From Caulobacter sp. (GTDB lineage: Bacteria > Pseudomonadota > Alphaproteobacteria > Caulobacterales > Caulobacteraceae): a DNA stretch of 64,000 nucleotides. The stretch spans positions 558,001 to 622,000 of the forward strand of contig WGLL01000005.1 of assembly GCA_016125585.1 (NCBI GenBank), in the 5' to 3' direction. The notes beneath the pieces are model-generated. The model had not been told where the DNA came from. It searched no databases and was given only the letters and a program-made list of their open reading frames with translations. Below are positions 29,758 through 38,679 of the stretch, one piece after another. Position numbers and translations under genes: made by a program. How positions within the stretch are numbered: position 1 is the stretch's first letter; each line of letters opens with the position of its first letter.

Positions 29758-31266
29758 ATGACCGCGCCGAAGAACGCCATTGTCATCCTGCTCGACAGCC
29801 TGAACCGGCACATGCTTGGGGCCTACGGCGGGACCGAGTTCGAAACCCCCAACCTGGATCGCTTCGCCGCCCGGTCGGTGCGGTTCACCAACCACTACAC
29901 CGGCTCGCTGCCCTGCATGCCGGCGCGGCACGACATCCTCTGCGGGGCCATGGACTTCCTCTGGCGGGCCTGGGGGTCTGTCGAGATCTGGGAGGAGGCG
30001 ATCACCGCCGCGCTTGGCCGGGCCGGCGTCGCCACCCAGCTGATCAGCGACCATCCGCATCTGTTCGAGACCGGCGGCGAGAACTACCACACCGACTTCA
30101 CCGCCTGGGCCTATGAGCGCGGCCATGAGGGTGACGCCTGGAAGACCCGCCCCGATCCCAGCTGGGCCGGCGCCCCGCGCATGGGGCGGGGCCATATGCC
30201 CTACGACAACTCCCGGGGCTGGTTTCGCGGCGAGGCCGACTTTCCCGGACCGCGGACCATGGCCGCCGCCGCGCAGTGGCTGGACGACAACGCCGGCCAT
30301 CATGACCGCTTCATGCTGTTCATCGACGAGTTCGACCCGCACGAACCCTTCGACACCCCCGAGCCCTGGGCCTCGAAATACGATCCCGACTGGGAAGGCC
30401 CGCACCTGATCTGGCCGCCCTATATGCAGGGCGCCCTCGCCAAGGGGGTGCTGAGCGAGCGAGACGCCCGCCAGCTTCGCGCCAGCTACGGCGGCAAGCT
30501 GTCGATGATCGATCACTGGCTGGGCAAGGTGCTGGACGCCGTCGACCGCCACGGCCCGTGGGACGACACCCTGATCATGGTCTGCACCGACCACGGCCAC
30601 TACCTGGGCGAAAAGGACATCTGGGGAAAGCCCGGCGTGCCGGTCTACCAACCCCTGGCCCACATCCCGCTGATGATCAGCCACCCCGGCGTCGCCCCGG
30701 GCGAACGCGCCGCCCTGACCACCGCCGTCGATCTCCACGCCACCCTGCTCGACCTGTTCGGGGTCGAGGCCGCTCACCGCACCCACGGCCACTCCCTGCT
30801 GCCAGTGCTGCGCGAGGAGGCGGCGTCGGTCCGGGACTGGCTGCTGACCGGGGTCTGGGGCCGGGAGGTGCATCTGGTCACCGACCGCTACAAATACGCC
30901 CGCGGGCCCGTTGGTCAGAACGGACCGCTGTCGATGCTGTCCAACCGCTGGTCGACGATGCCGACCCATGTGGTCAGCCGCGACGTCGCCCTGCCGCCGC
31001 CGGACGACCGCGCCTTCCTCGACCACATGCCGGGCTCGGCCATTCCGGTCATTCACCAGACCTGGGAGGCGGGCGATCCGATCCCCTTCTGGGCCCGCTT
31101 CAAGCCCTCCGGCCACCGGCTCTACGATCTGATCGCCGATCCCCGGGAAGAGACCAACCTCGCCGGGTCGCCCCTGGAAGCAGAGGCGGCGGCGCTGCTC
31201 ACCCGGGCGCTTGTCGAACTGGAGGTTCCGGCCAGTCAGTTCGAGCGGCTGGGGCTGGCGCGGTAA
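29758..31266 (+). CDS. Type I sulfatase
   Basis: About 502 residues, alkaline-phosphatase-superfamily sulfatase. The formylglycine precursor motif Cys-x-Pro-x-Arg is present as CMPAR with Cys53 (from ATG 29758), so the enzyme needs an FGE or anSME maturase encoded elsewhere. Metal ligands lie in ILLDSLN near the N-terminus and CTDHGHYLGEK near residue 280. No signal peptide, hence cytoplasmic; an organic sulfate ester is the likely substrate, identity unknown. ATG 29758 with AGGAAA upstream is favoured over ATG 29728. It follows ppdK by 45 bp and is followed immediately by repeat copy 3. Confidence 0.85.
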   Translation: MTAPKNAIVILLDSLNRHMLGAYGGTEFETPNLDRFAARSVRFTNHYTGSLPCMPARHDILCGAMDFLWRAWGSVEIWEEAITAALGRAGVATQLISDHPHLFETGGENYHTDFTAWAYERGHEGDAWKTRPDPSWAGAPRMGRGHMPYDNSRGWFRGEADFPGPRTMAAAAQWLDDNAGHHDRFMLFIDEFDPHEPFDTPEPWASKYDPDWEGPHLIWPPYMQGALAKGVLSERDARQLRASYGGKLSMIDHWLGKVLDAVDRHGPWDDTLIMVCTDHGHYLGEKDIWGKPGVPVYQPLAHIPLMISHPGVAPGERAALTTAVDLHATLLDLFGVEAAHRTHGHSLLPVLREEAASVRDWLLTGVWGREVHLVTDRYKYARGPVGQNGPLSMLSNRWSTMPTHVVSRDVALPPPDDRAFLDHMPGSAIPVIHQTWEAGDPIPFWARFKPSGHRLYDLIADPREETNLAGSPLEAEAAALLTRALVELEVPASQFERLGLAR

Positions 31267-31268
31267 GC

Positions 31269-31388
31269 CCGTCATCCCGGCCGAAGCGCAGTGTAGAGCC
31301 GGGACCCAGGGGGGCAGGACTCGCTGTCGCCACCGCCCGCGCGGCGGCCCCGGGTCCCGGAGCCCGCTGCGCGGGTCCGGGATGACGG
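31269..31388. repeat. Palindromic intergenic repeat, copy 3 (BIME-like)
   Basis: 120 bp with the same CCGTCATCCCGG / CCGGGATGACGG ends; internal arms GCCGGGACCCAGG and CGGGTCCCGGAG keep the family pattern, the middle is shorter. It begins 2 bp after the sulfatase stop. Confidence 0.85.
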
Positions 31389-31484
31389 GGAGAAGCATCC
31401 ACTCTCTCCCTGTCCGCGAATTCACCTGACAAGCCGCGGTTCCCGTGGCCTCCTTCGTCAATATTGTCCGGGGAGGAACCAGAC

Positions 31485-32678
31485 ATGGCCAAGTTCGACG
31501 CCGCCGCCGAGACGGCGCGCTATCTCGCCACCCTGCCGCCAGAGGCCCACGCCAGGGCGACCCACTATACCCAGGGCGGCCACTGGCTCCTGCTGTGGGG
31601 CGCGCTGATCTCGCTGGCGATCGCCTGGCTGGTGGTGCGCTCGGAGGTGCTGAGCAACCTGCGCCGCCGCATCGAGGGCACGCGGTCGCGGCCCTGGCTG
31701 TCGGGACTGGTTGTCCTGCTGGTCGCCCAGTTGGCCATGTCCCTGATCAGGCTGCCCTGGTCGATCTATGAGAACTGGTGGCGCGAGAAACAGTACGGCC
31801 TGACCAGCCAGCCCCTGACCGGCTGGCTCGGCGAATGGGCGATGAGTTTCGGCCTGAGCCTGGTGTTCGGCACCCTGATGCTGCTGGTCTTCTACTGGCT
31901 GCTGCGAAAGGCCCCGAAGACCTGGTGGATATGGGGCGCCGGCGTCTCGGTGGTGTTCGCCGCCATCATGCTGCTGGCCGGCCCGGTGTTCATCGAGCCG
32001 CTGTTCAACAAATACACCCCGGCCCCGCCCGGACCGGTGCGCGACGCCGTGGTCGAAATGGCCAAAGCCAACGGCATCCCGTCCGAGAAGATCTTTGTCT
32101 ACAACGGCTCCAAGCAGTCCAACCGCTACACCGCCAACGTTTCGGGCCTGTTCGGCTCGGCCCGGGTGGCGATGAGCGACACCATGTTCAAGGCCGGCGC
32201 CGACCTGGCCGAGGTGCGCGGCGTGGTCGGCCATGAGATGGGCCACTACGCCCGCCACCACATTCTCTGGCAGCTGGGCGCCCTCAGCATCCTGCTGGTG
32301 CTGGCCTTCTGGCTGGTCGACCGGCTGTTTCCGCTGTTCGCCCGCCTGATGGGCGCCAGCCAGGTCAAGGGCATCGCCGACCCCGCCGGCTATCCGGTGT
32401 TCACCGCCGTGCTGGTGGTCATCGGCCTGCTGGGGACCCCGGTCCTCAACACCCTGATCCGCCTGGGCGAGAGCGACGCCGACAACTATTCCCTGCGGAT
32501 CGCCCGCGAGCCCGACGGCCTGTCCAAGGCCCTGGTCAAGACCATCGAATACCGCGCCGCCACGCCCGGCAAGCCGGAGGAAATCCTGTTCTACGACCAC
32601 CCGGCCGTCGGCAACCGGGTGCGCAACGCCATGGACTGGAAGGCGAAGGAACTGGCGGCCGGCCGCACCGTGCCTTGA
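31485..32678 (+). CDS. M48 family metallopeptidase, CAAX prenyl protease 1 (Ste24)-like
   Basis: 397-residue integral membrane zinc protease. Zinc motif HEMGH with His250 and His254, and a downstream Glu in ESDADNYSL as third ligand. About six TM helices (around residues 35-52, 68-88, 110-135, 148-170, 262-285, 300-325) surround the catalytic loop; 'TSQPLTGWLGEWAMS' matches Ste24 proteins. In bacteria the role is membrane-protein quality control rather than prenyl processing. ATG 31485 follows GGGAGGAA; an in-frame start 7 codons earlier is possible. Confidence 0.9.
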   Translation: MAKFDAAAETARYLATLPPEAHARATHYTQGGHWLLLWGALISLAIAWLVVRSEVLSNLRRRIEGTRSRPWLSGLVVLLVAQLAMSLIRLPWSIYENWWREKQYGLTSQPLTGWLGEWAMSFGLSLVFGTLMLLVFYWLLRKAPKTWWIWGAGVSVVFAAIMLLAGPVFIEPLFNKYTPAPPGPVRDAVVEMAKANGIPSEKIFVYNGSKQSNRYTANVSGLFGSARVAMSDTMFKAGADLAEVRGVVGHEMGHYARHHILWQLGALSILLVLAFWLVDRLFPLFARLMGASQVKGIADPAGYPVFTAVLVVIGLLGTPVLNTLIRLGESDADNYSLRIAREPDGLSKALVKTIEYRAATPGKPEEILFYDHPAVGNRVRNAMDWKAKELAAGRTVP

Positions 32679-32693
32679 GACCGACCCCCGCTT

Positions 32694-32742
32694 CCTTCTC
32701 CCCTTGCGAGAGAAGGTGGCGCGGAGCGCCGGATGAGGGGTT
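32694..32742. repeat. RIME-like intergenic repeat
   Basis: CTTCTCCCCTTGCGAGAGAAGG-type hairpin followed by GGCGCGGAGCGCCGGATGAGGGG. This wording matches the widespread alphaproteobacterial intergenic mosaic element known from Rhizobium (RIME) and relatives. It lies 16 bp after the M48 gene. Confidence 0.7.
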
Positions 32743-32838
32743 GAAGACAGGCGGCAACCGCCACTGAGGCTGGTCCCATCGATTCCTGCCGGCCGGCGCG
32801 GCCCCTCAACCAGCCTGAAGGGAGGAGCTCGGCCTCTG

Positions 32839-33261
32839 CTAGGCCTTCCGCAGGACCCCGCTGGCCAGCAAGGGAATCAGCAGTCCGATCAGCAGGACGG
32901 TGTTGGGGATGGCGTTCAGGCCGTATCCGGTTGCGATGGAGATCGGCGTGTCGATGACAAACCAGACCACAGTGCTGATTGCGATCAGCCGCCAGATCGG
33001 CCCGCCCTGATCTCCCATTTGCGCGGCCGCCGACATCGCCGCCCAGAGGGTGATGCTCCATCCCAGGGACACCGCCCCCATCAGCCCGACGCTGAAGCGC
33101 ATCTGGGCGTTCAGCTCCAGCGGCTCGGGGCCATTCAGAACAGTGAACAGCAACCGGGCCGGTCCACTGGTCGCCTCAAAGGCGCCGCCGATCAGCACAA
33201 GCCCGAAGACCGCCACGCCGACGCACCAGACCGCCAGCCAGTTCATCCAGAAACGCGTCAT
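32839..33261 (-). CDS. Small four-TM inner-membrane protein, unknown function
   Basis: 140 residues, with four predicted TM helices (about 8-26, 48-68, 84-102, 112-134). No signal peptide; 'NAQMRFSVGLMGAVSLGWSITLW' resembles DUF-type small membrane proteins. ATG 33261 has GGAGGACG 4-11 bp upstream. Lies alone between the M48 gene and epmB; no function can be inferred. Confidence 0.65.
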   Translation of the reverse strand: MTRFWMNWLAVWCVGVAVFGLVLIGGAFEATSGPARLLFTVLNGPEPLELNAQMRFSVGLMGAVSLGWSITLWAAMSAAAQMGDQGGPIWRLIAISTVVWFVIDTPISIATGYGLNAIPNTVLLIGLLIPLLASGVLRKA

Positions 33262-33360
33262 CTGCTCGTCCTCCCGATTGTTCTCTGCCCCGACATTGCG
33301 CGGCCCGCCGACGGCAGACAATTACCTGTCAGGTCATCAGTCAGAGGTGGAGGAGCGACC

Positions 33361-34398
33361 TCAGGGCTTGGGCGGATAGACCCTGACCCGCCCGCTAGGG
33401 TCCTCGACGACGCCCTCGGCGAGATAGCCCGGCCCGATCGGCACCTTGCCGTGGCCGTCGGGGATGTCGAGGATGTAGGTCGGCTGGCACAGGCCTGACA
33501 CGGCCCCGCGCAGGGCCCGCATGATCGCCTGTCCATCCTCGACGCTGGTCCGCAGATGGCCGGTGCCGGGGGCCAGGTCCATCTGGTGCAGATAGTAGGG
33601 CTTGATCCGCGTCTCGACGAAGGCCCGCATCAGCGCCCCCAGCGTTTCGGGATCATCGTTGATCCCCTTCATCAGCACCGTCTGGCTGACCATCGCCACC
33701 CCGCCATCGACCAGCCGGGCGCAGGCGGCGCGAGCGGCGGCGGTCAGTTCGCGGGGGTGATTGGCGTGCAGGGCGACCCAGGTGGTCAGGTTCGGCGCGC
33801 GCAGGGCGGCGACCAGCTCCTTGGTCACCGCTTCCGGCGTCACCACCGGAATACGGGTATGGAAACGGACGATCTTCACATGCTCGATGGCCGCCAGCCG
33901 GTCCATCACCGCTCTCAGCCGGCGCGGCGACAGCACCAGCGGATCGCCGCCGGTCAGGATCACCTCCCAGATGTCGGGGCGGCCCGCGATGTAGGCCATG
34001 GCCGCGTCCAGCTGGCCGGCGTCCAGATTGCCATGCCCCTCCGGCCCGACCATCTCGCGGCGGAAGCAGAACCGGCAATAGACGGCGCAGGTGTGGGTCA
34101 GCTTCAGCAGCACCCGGTCCGGATAGCGATGCACCACGCCGGCGACCGGGCTGTGGGCGCCGTCGCCGATGGGATCGGCCCGCTCGATCGGCGTCGTGGT
34201 CAGCTCGGCGGCCTGCGGCAGGAACTGGGCGGCGATCGGATCGGCCGGGTCATCGGCGTCGATCAGCTCGGCCATGCCCGGCGTGATGGCCACCGCATAG
34301 CGCGCCGCCACGGCCTCCAGCGCCGGCCGCCGGTCGGGCGACACCAGGCCCGCCTCTGCGAGGTCGGCAAGGCTGCTGAGGGTGCGGTCGGCGCTCAT
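33361..34398 (-). CDS. epmB: EF-P beta-lysylation enzyme, lysine 2,3-aminomutase family
   Basis: 345 residues, radical SAM PLP enzyme. The cluster motif is CAVYCRFC with Cys104, Cys108 and Cys111 counted from ATG 34398; 'GGDPLVLSPRRL' and 'KIVRFHTRIPVV' are KamA/EpmB blocks, and 'YLHQMDLAPGTGH' lies in the C-terminal PLP region. It converts L-alpha-lysine to (R)-beta-lysine, which EpmA attaches to EF-P. The short length and neighbours epmA and efp favour EpmB over a catabolic aminomutase. A GTG 12 codons upstream is an alternative start. Confidence 0.88.
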   Translation of the reverse strand: MSADRTLSSLADLAEAGLVSPDRRPALEAVAARYAVAITPGMAELIDADDPADPIAAQFLPQAAELTTTPIERADPIGDGAHSPVAGVVHRYPDRVLLKLTHTCAVYCRFCFRREMVGPEGHGNLDAGQLDAAMAYIAGRPDIWEVILTGGDPLVLSPRRLRAVMDRLAAIEHVKIVRFHTRIPVVTPEAVTKELVAALRAPNLTTWVALHANHPRELTAAARAACARLVDGGVAMVSQTVLMKGINDDPETLGALMRAFVETRIKPYYLHQMDLAPGTGHLRTSVEDGQAIMRALRGAVSGLCQPTYILDIPDGHGKVPIGPGYLAEGVVEDPSGRVRVYPPKP

Positions 34399-34461
34399 CG
34401 GGTGGATATGGCGCCCTGTCAGGGCGGCGTCCACAGCAGCGGCGTTTTCGCCCGGTTCCGC

Positions 34462-35508
34462 TCAAACGCCGGCGACCGGCGTCCACTGCACCTGATCGAT
34501 CCGGCTGGCCCCGGTCGCCAGCATCACCAGCCGGTCAAAGCCAAGGGCGCAGCCGCTGGCCGGCGGCATATGCGCCAGAGCGGCCAGAAAGTCCTCGTCG
34601 ACGGGATAGCGCTCGCCGTAGATCCGCGCCTTCTCGTCCATCTCGATCTCGAAGCGGCGTCGCTGTTCCACAGGATCGGTCAGTTCCCCGAAGGCGTTGG
34701 CCACCTCGACGCCGCAGACATAGAGCTCGAACCGCTCGGCCACCCGCGGATCAGACGGTTTGGGCCGGGCCAGCGCCGCCTCGCTGACCGGATATTCGCA
34801 GAGGATGGCGGCCCGGCCGTCGCCAAGGTTGGGCTCGACCGTCTCGACCAGCAGCCGGCTGAAGATGTCGGCCCAGCTGTCGTCGTCCGCCACCCGGGTG
34901 CCCCGCGCCGTCGCCTGCGCGGCCAGGGCGTCCCGGTCGGTCTCTCCGGTCGCCGACACCGTCGCCAGCAGATCGACCGCGGCGAACCGGTCCAGGGCCT
35001 CCGCGACGGTCACCCGCTCGGGCGCGGCGCAGGGATCGCAGCTTCGGCCGCGAAAGGTCAGGGCGGCATTGCCGGCCGTCTCCGCCGCCAGCCCCAGCAG
35101 GGCGGCGCAGTCGTCCATCAGGGTCTCGTAGGGCTCGGCCGTCCGGTACCACTCCAGCATGGTGAACTCCGGGCTGTGCAGCGGCCCGCCCTCCCGGTTT
35201 CGCCACACCCGGGCCAGATCGAAGATCCGCGTCTCCCCCGCCGCCAGCAGCTTCTTGGCGGCGAATTCCGGCGAGGTGTGCAGATACATCGGCCGCGCCT
35301 CGCCCGCCGTGGTCAGGGCCCGGGTCTCGAAGGCGTGCAGATGCGCCTCGTTGCCCGGCGACACCTGCAGGGCGGCCGCCTCGACCTCGGTAAAGTCCCG
35401 CGCGCCGAACCATCCGCGCACCGCCGCGGTGATGCGATTGCGGGCAATCAGGAAGGGCCGGCGGTCCTGGTGGCGGTCCGGCGACCACCAGGGAGAGGGG
35501 AGGGTCAT
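34462..35508 (-). CDS. epmA: EF-P-lysine lysyltransferase (PoxA/GenX)
   Basis: 348-residue class II lysyl-tRNA-synthetase-like enzyme without the anticodon-binding domain; it ligates (R)-beta-lysine to Lys34 of EF-P. Motif 2 'RIFDLARVWRNREGGPLHSPEFTMLEW' region (about residues 100-126), 'GVEVANAFGELTDP', and motif 3 'GCALGFDRLVMLATG' are present. ATG 35508 starts 'TLPSPWWSPDRH', as in other EpmA. The 3' end is 63 bp from epmB. Divergent from efp. Confidence 0.93.
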   Translation of the reverse strand: MTLPSPWWSPDRHQDRRPFLIARNRITAAVRGWFGARDFTEVEAAALQVSPGNEAHLHAFETRALTTAGEARPMYLHTSPEFAAKKLLAAGETRIFDLARVWRNREGGPLHSPEFTMLEWYRTAEPYETLMDDCAALLGLAAETAGNAALTFRGRSCDPCAAPERVTVAEALDRFAAVDLLATVSATGETDRDALAAQATARGTRVADDDSWADIFSRLLVETVEPNLGDGRAAILCEYPVSEAALARPKPSDPRVAERFELYVCGVEVANAFGELTDPVEQRRRFEIEMDEKARIYGERYPVDEDFLAALAHMPPASGCALGFDRLVMLATGASRIDQVQWTPVAGV

Positions 35509-35618
35509 GGCGATGATGGGCCCAAGGCTGGCGGATTCGTCCGCGACCCTATAGAGAGCGCCCCAACCGAACAAAACGGAATCGAGCGCCAAGCGCCGTC
35601 CGCAGTCACGAGGATACT

Positions 35619-36188
35619 ATGCCCAAGGTCGCCGCCAGCTCGCTCCGCAAGGGCGCCGTCGTTGATGTCGACGGCAAGCTCTATGTCGTTCTCAGCGTGG
35701 ACAACATCCATCCGGGCAAGGGAACGCCCGTCACCCAGCTGGACATGCGCCGCATTTCCGATGGCGTGAAGGTGTCCGAACGCTACCGCACGACCGAACA
35801 GGTCGAGCGCGCCTTCGTCGACGAACGCGAGCACACCTTCCTCTATCAGGACGGCGAAGGGTTCCACTTCATGAACCCCGAGACCTTCGACCAGTATGTC
35901 GTCACCGAGGAGATGATCGGCGACAAGGCCCAGTGGCTGAACGACGGCATGACCGTCTTCCTGTCGATCCACGAAGGCAATCCGATCGCCATGGAGCTGC
36001 CGGCCCGGGTTACCTTCGAGATCACCGATACCGAGCCGGCGATGAAAGGCCAGACGGCCTCCTCCTCCTACAAGCCCGCTACGCTCAGCAACGGCGCCCG
36101 GGTCATGGTGCCGCCCTACATCGGCGTCGGCACCCGCATCGTCATCCTCACCGAGGACGGCAGCTACTACGAGCGCGCCAAGGACTGA
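35619..36188 (+). CDS. efp: Translation elongation factor P
   Basis: 189 residues, three OB-like domains. It enters the ribosome E site and relieves stalling at polyproline. Lys34 (HPGKGTP loop, residues 31-37) is the modified residue, matching the epmA/epmB genes next door. C-terminal 'YERAKD' as expected. ACGAGGAT lies ahead of the ATG. Divergent from epmA with 110 bp between starts, so promoters likely overlap. Confidence 0.97.
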   Translation: MPKVAASSLRKGAVVDVDGKLYVVLSVDNIHPGKGTPVTQLDMRRISDGVKVSERYRTTEQVERAFVDEREHTFLYQDGEGFHFMNPETFDQYVVTEEMIGDKAQWLNDGMTVFLSIHEGNPIAMELPARVTFEITDTEPAMKGQTASSSYKPATLSNGARVMVPPYIGVGTRIVILTEDGSYYERAKD

Positions 36189-36215
36189 CCGGTCTCGCCG
36201 GCGTTTCGAGCAGGG

Positions 36216-36306
36216 CGCGTTTTGACGGAATCAAACCGCGCTGCTCTGGACTCTTTGTCGTCGCGTGTTTGGTCCGATTACCGGTTCCCACTAATCGGAA
36301 CACGCT
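36216..36306. repeat. Alphaproteobacterial hairpin repeat between efp and the amidase gene
   Basis: Contains an imperfect CGCGTTTTGA/TCAAACCGCG hairpin, then 'GACTCTTTGT', then a long stem: GCGTGTT (36264-36270) with AACACGC (36300-36306) and CCGATTA (36275-36281) with TAATCGG (36293-36299), around an ACCGGTTCCC loop. Wording matches a hairpin element common in alphaproteobacterial intergenic DNA. Confidence 0.65.
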
Positions 36307-37734
36307 TTATCCGTTGAACGCCGGCCGGCGACCCGCCCAGGGCGCGGCCTGCTCCAGCTGGCCCGCCAGCCGGAACAGGGTCGCCTCGTCGGCCGGGCGG
36401 CCCACGAACTGGACCCCGATCGGCAGACCCGCCTTGCTCATGCCCAGCGGCACGCTCATCGCCGGCTGGCCTGTGACGTTGAACAGCTGGGTGTTGGTCA
36501 TGAAGGCGAACAGCCTGTCGGCATAGCCGCCCAGGTCCAGCGGCTCGCCCCTCAGGCTGCCCTTGCGGATCGGCGGCGACCCCAGGGTCGAGCACAGCAG
36601 CACATCGTAGCCCTGCATCGACCGCGCCACCGCCCGTCCGGCGGCATGGGCCGTCTGCATGGCCTGGACGTATTCCGCGCCGGTGACCCGCGCCCCGCGT
36701 CCGGCCATGGCGTGGGTGACGATATCCACCTCGTCATTCTCAAGCGGGCGACCGCGCCGGGCCGTTTCTGCCTGCAGGGTGGCGGCGATGCTGGCGGCGA
36801 TGACCGATCCGGCGGCGGCCCGCATGCCCTCGAAGTCGACGTCCAGGCGGATCTCCTCGACGCTGTGGCCCAGCCCTTCGCACAGCAGGGCGGCGGCGGC
36901 GACCGCGGCGGCGCATTCCGGATCGATCGCCTCGCCGGCCACCCCGCCGGGAATGAAGCCGATCCGCAGCTTGCCGGGCTCGCGAGAGACCTCCTGCAGG
37001 AACGGCCGCTCGGGCGGCGCCGCCCAGTAGGGATCGCCGTCGACCGGCTGGCAGGTCGCGTCCAGCAGGGCGGCGCTGTCGCGCACGCTCCAGGTCACCG
37101 CATGCTGGATCGAGAAGCCGCCCCAGCCCTCGTCGGCGGGGGCGAAGGAGGTCCGGCCCCGCGAGGGCTTGAGCCCGAACAGACCGCAACAGGAGGCCGG
37201 CGTGCGGATCGAGCCGCCGCCGTCGCTGGCATGGGCGGCGGGCACAATGCCGCCGGCGACGGCCGACGACGCCCCGCCCGAGGATCCGCCCGGGGTGTGG
37301 TCCAGGCTCCAGGGATTCAGCGTCGGGCCGAACAGCTCCGGCTCGGTCACCGGCTCCAGCCCGAACTCCGGGGTGTTGGTCTTGCCGAAGATCACCAGAC
37401 CGGCCGCCCGGTAGGCGCTGACAATGGCGCTGTCGGCCGGCGCGATGACATCCTTCAGCAGCCGCGATCCGGCGGTCGTCGGCGTTCCGGCGACCTGGGC
37501 GCCGATGTCCTTGATCAGCCAGGGAACCCCGCCCAGAGGCCCGGACGGCGCGCCCTTCGCTACCTCGGCCCGGGCCTGGTCGGCCAGAGACAGGATGACC
37601 GCATTGAGCGTCGGATTGACCGCCTCCATCCGCGCCAGCGCCGCCTCCAGCACCTCGGCGGCGGAAACCTGCTTGCCGGCGATCAGGGCGGCGAGGCCCA
37701 CCGCGTCCTGAGCCTGATAGTCGTGCTGGTCCAT
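36307..37734 (-). CDS. Amidase (amidase-signature family)
   Basis: 475 residues. The catalytic Lys is in WLIKDIG (about residue 90), and the Ser-cis-Ser region is GGSSGGASSAVAGG near residue 170; these form the Ser-cisSer-Lys triad. The family hydrolyses a wide range of amides, and this member resembles 6-aminohexanoate-cyclic-dimer hydrolase-type amidases, but the substrate cannot be assigned. ATG 37734 has GGAGAC upstream. Its stop lies right beside the hairpin repeat at 36216-36306. Confidence 0.88.
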   Translation of the reverse strand: MDQHDYQAQDAVGLAALIAGKQVSAAEVLEAALARMEAVNPTLNAVILSLADQARAEVAKGAPSGPLGGVPWLIKDIGAQVAGTPTTAGSRLLKDVIAPADSAIVSAYRAAGLVIFGKTNTPEFGLEPVTEPELFGPTLNPWSLDHTPGGSSGGASSAVAGGIVPAAHASDGGGSIRTPASCCGLFGLKPSRGRTSFAPADEGWGGFSIQHAVTWSVRDSAALLDATCQPVDGDPYWAAPPERPFLQEVSREPGKLRIGFIPGGVAGEAIDPECAAAVAAAALLCEGLGHSVEEIRLDVDFEGMRAAAGSVIAASIAATLQAETARRGRPLENDEVDIVTHAMAGRGARVTGAEYVQAMQTAHAAGRAVARSMQGYDVLLCSTLGSPPIRKGSLRGEPLDLGGYADRLFAFMTNTQLFNVTGQPAMSVPLGMSKAGLPIGVQFVGRPADEATLFRLAGQLEQAAPWAGRRPAFNG

Positions 37735-37814
37735 GGCCTGTCTCCGTCCCTGCTTCTTGTTGTTGTAGAAAGGCTAGGCCGGGGAGGCCGAGATGGCGAC
37801 CCCGGCCGCCCGTC

Positions 37815-38597
37815 CTATCGCGGGGCCATCCGGATGGCCCCGTCCAGCCGCACGTCCTCGCCGTTGAAGTAGCCGTTGGTGATCATCTCGTGGGCGAGAG
37901 AGGCGTACTCGTCCGGACGACCCAGGCGCTTGGGGAAGGGGACCTGGGCGGCCAGGGCGGCTTTCACATGTTCGGGCGCCCGCGCCAGCAGCGGGGTGTC
38001 GAAGATGCCGGGCAGGACGGTGTTGACCCGGATGCCCTCGCTGGAGAGGTCGCGCGCCACGGTCAGGGTCAGGCCGACGATGCCGGCCTTGGAGGCGGTG
38101 TAGGCCACCTGACCGATCTGGCCGTCCTCGGCCGCCACGGAGGCGGTGTTGACGATGGCGCCGCGGTCGCCGTCTTCCAGCGGATCGAGCGTCAGCATGC
38201 CGGCGGCGCTGCGGGTGATGCAGCGGAAGGTGGCGATCAGATTGATCTGCAGGATGCGCTCGAAGTTCTCCAGCGGGTATTCCTTGATCTCGCCGGTCTG
38301 CTTGTCGCGCGAGACCGTCTTGGCCCCGCCGCCGACCCCGGCGCAGTTGACCAGGATGCGCTCCTGTCCGTGGGCCGCGCGGGCCTTGGCGAAGGCGGCG
38401 GTGACGGCGGCGTCGTCGGTGACGTTGACCTCGCAGAAGACCCCGCCGATCTCCTTGGCCAGGGCCTCGCCCAGGTCGGCATTGAGATCGAAGATGGCGA
38501 CGCGGACGCCGTCCCGCGCCAGGCGCCGGGCGGTGGCGGCGCCGAGGCCGGAGGCTCCGCCGGTGATGACGGCGGCGATGGAGGAGTCGAGATGCAT
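37815..38597 (-). CDS. Short-chain dehydrogenase, 3-hydroxyacyl-CoA dehydrogenase type 2-like
   Basis: 260-residue SDR. NAD-binding TGGASGLGAAT near residues 13-23, NCAGVGG near 88, catalytic Ser in NTASVAAEDGQIGQ and Tyr-x3-Lys in YTASKAG. The insertion before the Ser and the 'GIFDTPLL' segment match HSD17B10-type 3-hydroxyacyl-CoA dehydrogenases used in fatty or branched-chain acid breakdown. GGGAGACC precedes the ATG at 38597; the open frame 5' of it is not used. Lies 80 bp past the amidase gene start, both on the minus strand. Confidence 0.87.
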   Translation of the reverse strand: MHLDSSIAAVITGGASGLGAATARRLARDGVRVAIFDLNADLGEALAKEIGGVFCEVNVTDDAAVTAAFAKARAAHGQERILVNCAGVGGGAKTVSRDKQTGEIKEYPLENFERILQINLIATFRCITRSAAGMLTLDPLEDGDRGAIVNTASVAAEDGQIGQVAYTASKAGIVGLTLTVARDLSSEGIRVNTVLPGIFDTPLLARAPEHVKAALAAQVPFPKRLGRPDEYASLAHEMITNGYFNGEDVRLDGAIRMAPR

Positions 38598-38679
38598 GGC
38601 GGTCTCCCTGCGGTTTTCAGTTGGTTGCAGCCAATAGGCACAGGCCGCCGGCATCGTCGACCATGACCCAACGGCGCCT

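Noticed and set aside
33556..35769. A 737-codon plus-strand frame opposite epmB and epmA
   Set aside because: Shadow frame; both minus-strand genes carry full catalytic motifs.
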